A stretch of 64,000 nucleotides of DNA from JABCPE02 sp963506915 (lineage in GTDB: Bacteria > Bacteroidota > Bacteroidia > Flavobacteriales > Weeksellaceae): NCBI GenBank assembly GCA_963506915.1, contig CAUORE010000005.1, positions 3,991 through 67,990 of the forward strand. Direction: 5' to 3'. The notes below the pieces were generated by a model. It saw only the letters and a program-made list of their open reading frames with translations, was not told the origin of the DNA and did not search any database. Shown piece after piece: positions 33,725-41,515 of this stretch. The translations under genes were made by a program, and so were the position numbers. Numbering within the stretch: position 1 is the first letter of the stretch; each line of letters begins with the position of its first letter.

Positions 33725-36241
33725 TTATTTATAAAGTTCCAGCGTTTCTGTCAATGACTTTATTTGCTGGTTGATACTCTCGCTTTTTGGATTTGCTCTT
33801 AGCAATTCTGCTTTTTTAGCAATTCCGTTTTGCAGCATCTGTACTATCATCATTTTCACATTTGGGTTATCTGGAATTTCAGATTTTACTTGTTTCAAAA
33901 TCTTTGCAACTCCAGCCGTAGCCTTTGTGTTATCAGATTCCATTATCCAGTTGAATCCTTTTTCAGCCGTAGCTCCCAATTTTTCATCTTGAAATTTTAA
34001 AAATGGATAAAATGCCACCACTTTTCCTATATAAGGCATCTGAGACACGATTTTGTTATCCACGATTGTAGGCAGCAGCTGCGTAATCGTTTCATCTGAT
34101 GCTTTGGATAAATCCACCTTATCAGCAAGGGCTTTTACCCTCTCTGGGTCTGTCATAGAAATAGCCGAGAGAGAAGCTGCTTTCACTGCATTTGATACAG
34201 AGCTGATTCCCTTTTCGTAGATTGGCAGATATTTCTTGTTCTTAGTCGTAGCCAATGCTTTGATTGCCGCTGCCTGAACCAATGTTTTAGGGTCTTTTTG
34301 AGCCAATTTTTCTACTTCTGAAAGAGCTAATTTTGCCTGTTCTGGCTTAGATAAATCTAATCCTCCAAGCGCCTGAATTCTCAATCTGAAGAACGGATCT
34401 TTCAATGCAGAAACCAATGTTTTCACAGAAGTGATGTTATTATTTTTCTTTGCATTTTCAGTAGCATTTTTTAATGCTAGATATTTGCTCTTAAACTCCT
34501 TAGTTTTAGCATATTGCAGAGCGTATTGTTCAGGAGTTTTGGTGTCATTGATTTCTGCTAATAGAAGCCCGTCTGCATCTACATTGATAAGCTCTGGACT
34601 TTTTGCTGTATTGAATGTAAAATCATTTTTCGCTTTGGCATCTACCCACACTTTTTCTCTTCTTACTTTTCCGTTTTCGTGGATATCTATGGTAAGCGGG
34701 AACTCAAAATATTGGTCTTGAGTCTGGTTAATCGTTACCACAGTTTGTTTTTTCACTGGTTCGTAAGAATATTTTACATCTAATTTAGGGTTTCCACTGT
34801 TAAAATACCACTGATTAAAGAACCAGTTAAGGTCTTTTCCGGAAACTTTTTCTAAAGAAAGTCTCAGCTGGTGAGCCTCTCCTGTTCCGTATTCATTGGT
34901 TTTCAAATAATCAGAAAGTCCTTCAAAGAACGCTTCATCTCCTAGATAATTTCTCAACATGTGAAGAATTCCACCTCCCTTGTTATAAGATACGCTGTCA
35001 AACATATCCTCACGGCTCTTATAATCAAATCTCACCAAATGTTTGTTATAATTCAGCGGATTATGAATATATGCCGAAATATCATTCATTAAATGATAAT
35101 CTGCCGCATCTTTTCCGTATTTGTATTCATTCCAAAGGTATTCAGAATAATTCGCAAAAGACTCATTTACAGTAAGGTTAGACCAGCTTTCAGCAGTTAC
35201 CAAATCTCCAAACCAATGGTGGAACAGCTCGTGAGCAATCACAGGTTCCCAAGTGTTCTCATCTACAAGGTCGCCTTCCTTTAAATTCGCATATTCTCCG
35301 TGGATTACGGCAGTTGTATTCTCCATCGCACCACTTACATAGTCTCTTCCTACCAGCTGTGCGTATTTTTGCCAAGGATATTCGTATTTTAGCTTTTTAG
35401 AGAAGAAATCCAGCATTTCTGGAGTCATCCCGAATATTTGTTTTGCATAAGGCTCATATTCCTTCTCTACATAGTAGTCTACTGCGATGTTCTTCCATTT
35501 ATCCTTTACTATCGCATACTCTCCCACTCCCATAAAGAATAGGTATGGAGCGTGTTTTTTGTCCATCACCCAGTAGTCTGTTCTCAGTCCGCCATTTTCT
35601 TTGGTAGAAGATTTCAAAATACCATTAGAAAGAGTAACGAATTTCTCTGGAACCGTCATATAAAGCTCCTGCGTAGTCTTTTGGTTTGGTTTGTCTATCG
35701 TAGGGAACCACACGGAGTTAGACTCTGTTTCACCTTGTGTCCATATCTGCGTCGGCTTATCTGGGTCTTTTCCTTGAGCGTTGATGAAATAAAGCCCTTT
35801 AGCGGAGTTAATCGCTGCACTTCCTTTTCCTTTATGCTCGTTCGGGCGCGCTGTATATTTGATATAAACGGTATAGTCCTGCCCTTTTTGATATTGTTTA
35901 TCAAGATTTATTCTCAACAAATCATCTGAATAAGTATATTTCAAAGGTTTTTTAGAGCCATTTTTATCCAAAGCTATTTCGTGGATGAGCATTGCTTTGG
36001 CATTAAGCACCAAAGAATCTGATGCATAGAAATGAGGCGATGCAGTAAGCCACTCCTCACCATGCATTTGCTCTTTTTCAAAGTCAAATTTCACCTTTAA
36101 TTTGGTGTGTTTCAGTTCTGTAGTCTTGTTGTGAGTTGCTCTATACGGAGCATTTCTACCAGAAGTTTCGGTTTGCGCAAGAGCAAAATTACTTCCTAAA
36201 ATTGCTCCAAGCATCATCGCTGAGAATAAAATCTTTTTCAT
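33725..36241 (-). CDS. M1 family metallopeptidase (aminopeptidase N-like), secreted
   Basis: An 838-residue zinc aminopeptidase that trims N-terminal residues from peptides. A signal peptide (about residues 1-22, ending ALA) precedes the M1 N-terminal domain. The exopeptidase motif GAMEN is at residues 304-308 and the zinc site HELFHHW at 337-343 with the third ligand Glu about 360 (NESFANY). The C-terminal third is a helical HEAT-repeat region (about 560-838). No type IX secretion C-terminal domain is seen, so it probably works in the periplasm. It is monocistronic. Confidence 0.93.
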   Translation of the reverse strand: MKKILFSAMMLGAILGSNFALAQTETSGRNAPYRATHNKTTELKHTKLKVKFDFEKEQMHGEEWLTASPHFYASDSLVLNAKAMLIHEIALDKNGSKKPLKYTYSDDLLRINLDKQYQKGQDYTVYIKYTARPNEHKGKGSAAINSAKGLYFINAQGKDPDKPTQIWTQGETESNSVWFPTIDKPNQKTTQELYMTVPEKFVTLSNGILKSSTKENGGLRTDYWVMDKKHAPYLFFMGVGEYAIVKDKWKNIAVDYYVEKEYEPYAKQIFGMTPEMLDFFSKKLKYEYPWQKYAQLVGRDYVSGAMENTTAVIHGEYANLKEGDLVDENTWEPVIAHELFHHWFGDLVTAESWSNLTVNESFANYSEYLWNEYKYGKDAADYHLMNDISAYIHNPLNYNKHLVRFDYKSREDMFDSVSYNKGGGILHMLRNYLGDEAFFEGLSDYLKTNEYGTGEAHQLRLSLEKVSGKDLNWFFNQWYFNSGNPKLDVKYSYEPVKKQTVVTINQTQDQYFEFPLTIDIHENGKVRREKVWVDAKAKNDFTFNTAKSPELINVDADGLLLAEINDTKTPEQYALQYAKTKEFKSKYLALKNATENAKKNNNITSVKTLVSALKDPFFRLRIQALGGLDLSKPEQAKLALSEVEKLAQKDPKTLVQAAAIKALATTKNKKYLPIYEKGISSVSNAVKAASLSAISMTDPERVKALADKVDLSKASDETITQLLPTIVDNKIVSQMPYIGKVVAFYPFLKFQDEKLGATAEKGFNWIMESDNTKATAGVAKILKQVKSEIPDNPNVKMMIVQMLQNGIAKKAELLRANPKSESINQQIKSLTETLELYK

Positions 36242-36287
36242 TGTTAATAAATTTTAATTCTTTTTTATTTAATTAATAATCATTAGA

Positions 36288-37013
36288 TTAGTCGTAATAT
36301 TCTATTACTCTTTTAGTTATGATAAATGGTTTATTTTGTTTTAGAGAGATTCTCTCTATCCAATTATTCTTTTCGTCATATTTGTATCGATATTGGAAAG
36401 ATGTTTTGTAATATTTTTTCTTCACAATATCGTTGTATTTGTTGTACTTATATCGGATTTGGTCTATTTTTTTCCCTTCCTTATTATAGACTATATCCTT
36501 GATTCTATTTCCTTTGCTATCGTACTTAAAGACAAATCTCCTGTACAAAGGCTCTTCTACAATATCATCAAGGATTTGCTCTATGATATTGCCCTTGTCA
36601 TCGTATTTGTAATATGATTTAGCCACTATATCAGGATTTTGACTAAGGTAAATAGTCTCAACAATATTCCCTTTATCATCGTAATTATCAATAAATCCTC
36701 TTGGTTCTTCATACAAAATTCTCCCTCTAAGGATTTTATTTTGGGGTAATGGTCTCTTTTCTATTATCTTGTCGTTCTCATCATGATATATTATCATCTC
36801 GTTTTCACCTTCTAAAGTATAAGTTATTCTTTTCCTTTCGAGATTGGATATTTCTTGCTTTACACCTCCCATATCCTCAGTTGGAAGATAGTACATCGTC
36901 TCTTTGATAGATTTTACTTTTTTCTTTAGATTACTGCTATCCCAGCCTATTTCCATTTGTCCAAAAGCATATCCAGCAGTCAGTAGCAAGGCTGATATTA
37001 GTATTTTGTTCAT
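36288..37013 (-). CDS. Secreted YD-repeat-like protein
   Basis: A 241-residue protein with a signal peptide (about 1-18, ending AGYAFGQ). The middle and end consist of degenerate YD repeats: YDDKGNIVETIYL, YKYDDKGNIIEQI, FKYDSKGNRIKDIVY and YKYDEKNNWIERIS. YD repeats are found in RHS polymorphic toxins and wall-associated proteins, but this protein has no toxin domain and no core RHS barrel. The family of small flavobacterial YD-repeat proteins has no known function. It ends 46 bases upstream of the M1 gene start on the same strand. Confidence 0.65.
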   Translation of the reverse strand: MNKILISALLLTAGYAFGQMEIGWDSSNLKKKVKSIKETMYYLPTEDMGGVKQEISNLERKRITYTLEGENEMIIYHDENDKIIEKRPLPQNKILRGRILYEEPRGFIDNYDDKGNIVETIYLSQNPDIVAKSYYKYDDKGNIIEQILDDIVEEPLYRRFVFKYDSKGNRIKDIVYNKEGKKIDQIRYKYNKYNDIVKKKYYKTSFQYRYKYDEKNNWIERISLKQNKPFIITKRVIEYYD

Positions 37014-37051
37014 TTGTTTATGTGTTCTATTTTTAGTTTAAATGTCCTATT

Positions 37052-37846
37052 TTAAATCGCCACAGGAGCTTTTATCCCTGGGTGTGGGTCGTAGTTTTCT
37101 AATGTAAAATCATCAAAATCAAAATCAAAAATATTTTTGATTTTTGGATTAAGTTTCATCGTTGGCAATGATTTTGGTTCTCGGGAAAGTTGTTTTTCCA
37201 CCTGCTCAAAATGATTATTATAAATATGAACATCTCCAAAAGTATGCACATACTCACCAACTTCCAAATCACAAACTTGGGCTACCATCATCAGCAGAAG
37301 AGCATAGCTGGCGATGTTAAACGGCACTCCCAGAAACACATCTGCACTCCTCTGATAAAGCTGCAATGACAGTTTCCCATCCGCTACATAAAACTGAAAC
37401 ATCGCATGACAAGGAGCCAACGCCATTTTTGGCAGCTCTGCTACATTCCATGCAGATACGATGAGCCTACGGCTGTCAGGATTTTTCTGGATTTGGTCTA
37501 TCACTTCGCTGATTTGGTCTATCACCTTGCCATCCGCTCCTTGCCAACTTCTCCACTGGGCGCCATACACAGGCCCTAGATTTCCCTCTTCATCTGCCCA
37601 TTCATCCCAAATCGTGACACCATTTTCCTGAAGATATTTCACATTAGTATCTCCTTTTAAAAACCAAAGAAGTTCGTAGATAATGGATTTAAGGTGAACT
37701 TTCTTGGTAGTTACCAGCGGAAATCCTTTGCTCAAATCATATCTGAGCTGATACCCAAACACGCTACGCGTTCCCGTACCTGTTCTATCCGTTTTATCTG
37801 TTCCGTTTTCTTTTATATATCGTAATAAATCTAAATAATTTTGCAT
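37052..37846 (-). CDS. thyA: Thymidylate synthase
   Basis: ThyA converts dUMP to dTMP with methylene-tetrahydrofolate as one-carbon donor and reductant. The 264-residue protein has the catalytic cysteine in the LAPCHAMFQFYV block, the RSADVFLGVPFNIASYALLL segment, and the dUMP-binding DVHIYNNHFEQVEKQLSREP. The length of 264 residues is exactly that of the E. coli enzyme. It is divergent from the GH25 gene, with a TATATTTG box 21 bases before the start. No dihydrofolate reductase gene follows, although it often does in bacteria. Confidence 0.97.
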   Translation of the reverse strand: MQNYLDLLRYIKENGTDKTDRTGTGTRSVFGYQLRYDLSKGFPLVTTKKVHLKSIIYELLWFLKGDTNVKYLQENGVTIWDEWADEEGNLGPVYGAQWRSWQGADGKVIDQISEVIDQIQKNPDSRRLIVSAWNVAELPKMALAPCHAMFQFYVADGKLSLQLYQRSADVFLGVPFNIASYALLLMMVAQVCDLEVGEYVHTFGDVHIYNNHFEQVEKQLSREPKSLPTMKLNPKIKNIFDFDFDDFTLENYDPHPGIKAPVAI

Positions 37847-37866
37847 TTATTCTTTCAAAATGTCCA

Positions 37867-37874
37867 CAAATATA
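37867..37874 (-). promoter_or_regulatory. Promoter -7 box for thyA
   Basis: Reads TATATTTG on the minus strand, an exact TAnnTTTG match. Confidence 0.5.
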
Positions 37875-37907
37875 ACTAAATTTCATAGAAAGGCAAGGAT
37901 TTTTTTT

Positions 37908-37915
37908 TAAATTTG
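37908..37915 (+). promoter_or_regulatory. Promoter -7 box for the GH25 gene, almost at its start codon
   Basis: TAAATTTG matches TAnnTTTG and ends five bases before the ATG at 37920, so transcription would begin at or near the start codon. Confidence 0.4.
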
Positions 37916-37919
37916 CAAA

Positions 37920-38774
37920 ATGGCAAAACGAAAGAGAAAAAAATCTAAATCTAAGATTAAGAAAAATAAAAACCGCTCATATCTGTTTATTTCCCTTGGG
38001 CTGTTTTTTTTATTGGCTGTCGGGCTTGTTGCATTACTGAAAAAAAATCAGATAATGTACTATTACACAATATATTTCGGTGAAAAACAAACACCAAAAC
38101 TGACCAATTCACCTTTTGAAACGCAGAGAATCAATAAAATTATAAAAAACTATTCAGACAAAACATTTGGACTTGACATATCGCATTACCAAGAGCGGGA
38201 GCACATCAACTGGGAAAAACTCACCATTTCAAATGGTGCTATTCCATTAGAATTCATCATATTACGAGCCACTATGGGTAGCGATGGGAAGGACAAACAC
38301 TTTGCTCACTACTGGGAAAAAGCCAAAAAACACGGACTTACCCGCGGCGCCTATCATTTCTATTGTCCAGATGAAGACCCTGTCACTCAAGCAGATTCAT
38401 ATATCAGGAGCGTAAATCTCTCTTCTGGCGATATGAGTCCTGTTTTAGATGTAGAAAAACTACCAAGAACCAAATCTAAAGAACAATTCATCAAAGACCT
38501 CCATATTTGGATAGATATAATAGAAAAACACTATGGCAAAAAACCTATTCTCTACACATACTACCATTTTTATAAAGACCTACTAAAAGGGCATTTTGAT
38601 GAATGTCCTCTCTGGATGGCAAACTACAATGATGTTCCACAGCCCACCGATACTGACCCTTGGAAAATATGGCAGTTCACAGAAAACGGAATATCAGACG
38701 GTATAGAAACCAAAATAGACCTTAATGTCTATAATGGCAACAAATGGGAAATGAGAGAACTTTTAATAGATTAA
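37920..38774 (+). CDS. GH25 family lysozyme-like muramidase, membrane-anchored
   Basis: Family GH25 enzymes cleave the beta-1,4 bond between MurNAc and GlcNAc in peptidoglycan. After a very basic N-terminus (KRKRKKSKSKIKKNK) and a membrane anchor (about 20-42), the GH25 barrel starts at FGLDISHYQ (about residue 80) and has the catalytic DVEK segment (about 178), with RGAYHFYCPDEDP between them, and ends WQFTENGISDGI. The basic N-terminus and single helix suggest an inner-membrane anchor with the barrel in the periplasm. It may trim the wall during growth. Confidence 0.88.
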   Translation: MAKRKRKKSKSKIKKNKNRSYLFISLGLFFLLAVGLVALLKKNQIMYYYTIYFGEKQTPKLTNSPFETQRINKIIKNYSDKTFGLDISHYQEREHINWEKLTISNGAIPLEFIILRATMGSDGKDKHFAHYWEKAKKHGLTRGAYHFYCPDEDPVTQADSYIRSVNLSSGDMSPVLDVEKLPRTKSKEQFIKDLHIWIDIIEKHYGKKPILYTYYHFYKDLLKGHFDECPLWMANYNDVPQPTDTDPWKIWQFTENGISDGIETKIDLNVYNGNKWEMRELLID

Positions 38775-38828
38775 ACATTTTATTTAAATCAAATTTCTTT
38801 ATAATTTAAAATTTATCTAAAAATAAAA

Positions 38829-38850
38829 AATCCTGCCCAAAAGCAGGATT
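38829..38850. terminator. Bidirectional terminator after the GH25 gene
   Basis: Arms AATCCTGC and GCAGGATT flank a six-base loop, with A-rich sequence to the left and T-rich sequence to the right, between convergent genes. Confidence 0.8.
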
Positions 38851-38859
38851 CTTATTTTA

Positions 38860-39747
38860 TTAGTGTTTTTTATGAGGTGGTTCATAAACAAGTCTGATGA
38901 AGCCACTATATCCCTCATACTGTCTGTTAGTAGGAACTCCAACCACCAAACCTAGAATAGTGCTATCATTTAAAGCTACTCTAATCTGCGGTCTAAGCAC
39001 CATATTAAATCTCTCTTTAGTAATGCTCTTATTCACCTCCAAACCAACAAAGTTTCTAGAATTTAGAATTAGATAATGAATACTCGAGTTAATCTGCCAG
39101 TCTGTATCCACATGATTACTTCCAAAATGATGCGTGAAAACAGGCCCTGCATACACCATCGTACTGATGCTGTGAGTTTTACCCCATCCCTTTGCTACTA
39201 CAAAGAACGGATTATAAACATTCCCTGTGAAAAATTTCCCATTTCCATAGTTTCTGAAAGAGTTCAGCTCTATTTCATTGAGGTAACCTACCGCCATGGA
39301 AGTGTAGGCTTTTTTATTCACCAAGAAAGTATACTGGATAGAGGTTTTAATACCTGCTACACCTGTCCCTGGTGATTTATGCGGAAGTTTTTCCGCAGAA
39401 GTATAAATATTAAAAGGCACTTCTACCTCCAAACCAAGTCTATCAGCCACCGCCCACTCATATTCTACTAATGGAGAAAGCTCATAGTAACCATTATTTT
39501 CTGTAACCCCCATAGCAACATTCCATTCTCTTTCGCCTTTTCTCGCCCCAAGGTCTCTCATAAGGTCGATATACAAAGGCTCTGCATGGTGTAGTTTCAG
39601 AGGTTTTCCTTCCTCATCATCATGAGCTGCCACAACTGCTTCTTCCACTTTTACACTATCTACAGCCTGCTCTTGAGCTGTAGCAAATCCTGAAAAAACT
39701 ACCAAAGCAGCTAATCCAAAAATTCTCTTAATCATAATCCTATTCAA
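38860..39747 (-). CDS. Predicted outer membrane beta-barrel protein, unknown function
   Basis: A 295-residue protein with a signal peptide (cleavage about residue 24, GFATAQ) and a predicted beta-barrel: alternating aromatic strands and the segment LHHAEPLYIDLMRDLGARKG, which I remember in a conserved group of Bacteroidota membrane proteins without known function. Acidic residues lie around 30-50. A second ATG is at 39735 and would shorten the signal. It is convergent with the GH25 gene and ends just before its terminator. It may be an outer membrane channel; this is inference from the strand pattern. Confidence 0.55.
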   Translation of the reverse strand: MNRIMIKRIFGLAALVVFSGFATAQEQAVDSVKVEEAVVAAHDDEEGKPLKLHHAEPLYIDLMRDLGARKGEREWNVAMGVTENNGYYELSPLVEYEWAVADRLGLEVEVPFNIYTSAEKLPHKSPGTGVAGIKTSIQYTFLVNKKAYTSMAVGYLNEIELNSFRNYGNGKFFTGNVYNPFFVVAKGWGKTHSISTMVYAGPVFTHHFGSNHVDTDWQINSSIHYLILNSRNFVGLEVNKSITKERFNMVLRPQIRVALNDSTILGLVVGVPTNRQYEGYSGFIRLVYEPPHKKH

Positions 39748-39784
39748 TTTTTAATTAAATCTAACGCAATATTACAAATATTTT

Positions 39785-40870
39785 TTAATTCGAAATTTTC
39801 AGTAATATTTCCTCGTATTTACCCAAAATTATTTCCTTTGAAAATCGGCTTTTGATGGAATTAATGATAAGGTTTTTCTCACTTTTCTCAGTGGAAAGGA
39901 TTTCTTTTATCTTCTCTGCAAACTGTTGATGCTCATTAATATCCGAAATCTCTCCATTGATTCCCTCTTCTACTATCTCCCTGATTCCCCCTGGGCAGTC
40001 ATTCGCCAGAGCATACACACCGCAGGCTCCCGCTTCCAAAAGGACATTTGGGAAACCTTCATAGCGCGAAGAAAGTATAAATAAATCCGAAAACTTCAAG
40101 TATTGATAAGGGTTTTTCTGCTGTCCGTGGAAAATTACATTTTCCAGCTGCATATCCTGTTTCATTTGATGGAGAAGTTCCCTATCCGCCCCATCGCCCA
40201 GAATATGGAGTTTTATTTTCTCATTTTTCAAGAAAGAGAAAACTTTCAATAGATTGTCAAAACCTTTTCGCGAGGAAAGATTTCCTATCGCCAGCACATT
40301 TTTAAATTCTGTGTCAAAACCCTCTGGCTTTTCCGAAATCATCAGTTTTTCATTGATAAAATCAAAATCAACAGGGTTATTGATTTTAAATATTTTCTCT
40401 TTTTTAATCTTGAAATTCTCAATTAAATCATTCGTCATATCATCACTTTGGGTAATGATTTGATGAAAATTATTATAAAATCGGTAAAAAAATCGGATTT
40501 CCTTTCGGGTAACATGCTTTGAAACCACATTGGTCTCTCGCGAAATGAATTTGGTTTTCCTAAAAAACGGAATAAACGGAGAAACAAACGCCGAAATTTC
40601 GCCCCAGCCACAGAAAACAATGTCTGGTTTTCGCTGTCTTATCGTTTTCAAAATAGGCAACAAAGAAGAACGAATACTTTTGGTATTCGCTTCTATAATT
40701 TCTACATCTTCCTTCAAGAAATCCAGATACTCGCCCACCTTTTCAAATAGAAAAAGACTCGGCTGAAATTTTTCTCTTGGTAGATGATTACATATCGTGG
40801 TAATTATCCGCTCTGCCCCGCCCATTTTTAGGTTGGGCAGAATGAACATTACCGAAATTTTTTGACTCAT
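39785..40870 (-). CDS. Glycosyltransferase family 4 protein
   Basis: The 361-residue GT-B-fold enzyme has the N-terminal LPNLKMGGAERI motif (about 11-22), and the C-terminal half with SLSSRKGFDNLLKV-type sequence and the donor-binding EGFPNVLLEAGACG (about 281-294, with an E-x7-E arrangement). Such enzymes transfer sugars from nucleotide donors to lipid-linked or surface glycans, on the cytosolic side of the membrane. Its start is three bases after the stop of the toxin-like gene, so it seems to be in the recQ operon, which is unusual company. Confidence 0.9.
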   Translation of the reverse strand: MSQKISVMFILPNLKMGGAERIITTICNHLPREKFQPSLFLFEKVGEYLDFLKEDVEIIEANTKSIRSSLLPILKTIRQRKPDIVFCGWGEISAFVSPFIPFFRKTKFISRETNVVSKHVTRKEIRFFYRFYNNFHQIITQSDDMTNDLIENFKIKKEKIFKINNPVDFDFINEKLMISEKPEGFDTEFKNVLAIGNLSSRKGFDNLLKVFSFLKNEKIKLHILGDGADRELLHQMKQDMQLENVIFHGQQKNPYQYLKFSDLFILSSRYEGFPNVLLEAGACGVYALANDCPGGIREIVEEGINGEISDINEHQQFAEKIKEILSTEKSEKNLIINSIKSRFSKEIILGKYEEILLKISN

Positions 40871-40873
40871 AAT

Positions 40874-41194
40874 CTACAATGCCGAGAAATCTGGCGATTG
40901 GTTGTTAAGTACATGATTCATAATAACTTTCCCTGCTTCTTGCTTAAAGAAAAAGAACCAAGTTATTTTATCATCTATCATGTATCTTAGGTATTTTTTC
41001 TCTGCTACATGCACTTTTTCTGGCGTATCTACGGCTTTATCCAGATTATTTTCTATAAATTCATAGACCTCGCCTACCATTTCTTCGGCTCTGTCTATTC
41101 TATTGAGAATACCTTCTCTGAACAAAATATTCAACTGGCTGTCCAAACTATGAACAAACTTTCTGCTGTATACTATTTCTAATCTCTCCACCAT
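40874..41194 (-). CDS. ParE/RelE-like small protein, possible toxin
   Basis: A 106-residue protein with the overall pattern of ParE/RelE toxins: N-terminal YSRKFVHSLDSQL helix pair, a charged middle, and the ending VAEKKYLRYMIDDKITWFFFFKQEAGKVIMNHVLNNQ, with the strand arrangement of the fold. Catalytic residues of RelE-type ribonucleases are not obvious, so toxin activity is a guess. It overlaps the upstream gene by 16 bases, a common toxin-antitoxin arrangement in which the antitoxin comes first. A structural-homology search could settle this. Confidence 0.45.
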   Translation of the reverse strand: MVERLEIVYSRKFVHSLDSQLNILFREGILNRIDRAEEMVGEVYEFIENNLDKAVDTPEKVHVAEKKYLRYMIDDKITWFFFFKQEAGKVIMNHVLNNQSPDFSAL

Positions 41195-41490
41195 CCTTGT
41201 ATTTTTTTAATTGACTGCTTCTTAGCATCTTCCAAAGAAAATGCTTCATCGAATTCTGCTAAAAATCCTTCACTTGCTCCCTCGAATTTTAAATAATCTT
41301 CACTCAGAACAATCTCCCCAAAGCCTCTACTTCCTGACTTTACCACAGTAGAACACACGGTAGGCTCAGCAAAAGGAACCCCGAAAATCTCATTCTTGAA
41401 ATTGATAAGATTCTTTATCACTTGCTCATCATTAAGGTTGATAACCCACCTTAGCAGCTCCATTTTTTCTTCTAATATTTTTGAATCCAT
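41179..41490 (-). CDS. Putative antitoxin partner of the ParE/RelE-like protein
   Basis: A 103-residue protein, acidic in the middle and with a helical N-terminus (EEKMELLRWVINLNDEQVIKNLINFKNEIF, in pieces). It has no clear ribbon-helix-helix or HTH motif, but the gene order, short intergenic distance and 16-base overlap with the ParE/RelE-like gene fit an antitoxin. It begins 25 bases after the recQ stop. The pair being inside an operon with recQ and a glycosyltransferase argues for a housekeeping role as an alternative. Confidence 0.4.
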   Translation of the reverse strand: MDSKILEEKMELLRWVINLNDEQVIKNLINFKNEIFGVPFAEPTVCSTVVKSGSRGFGEIVLSEDYLKFEGASEGFLAEFDEAFSLEDAKKQSIKKIQGWWRD

Positions 41491-41515
41491 TTATAAATTT
41501 TTAAAAATTTCTAAT

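Noticed and set aside
36288..37013. RHS polymorphic toxin
   Set aside because: YD-like repeats are present but there is no RHS core, toxin domain or immunity gene.
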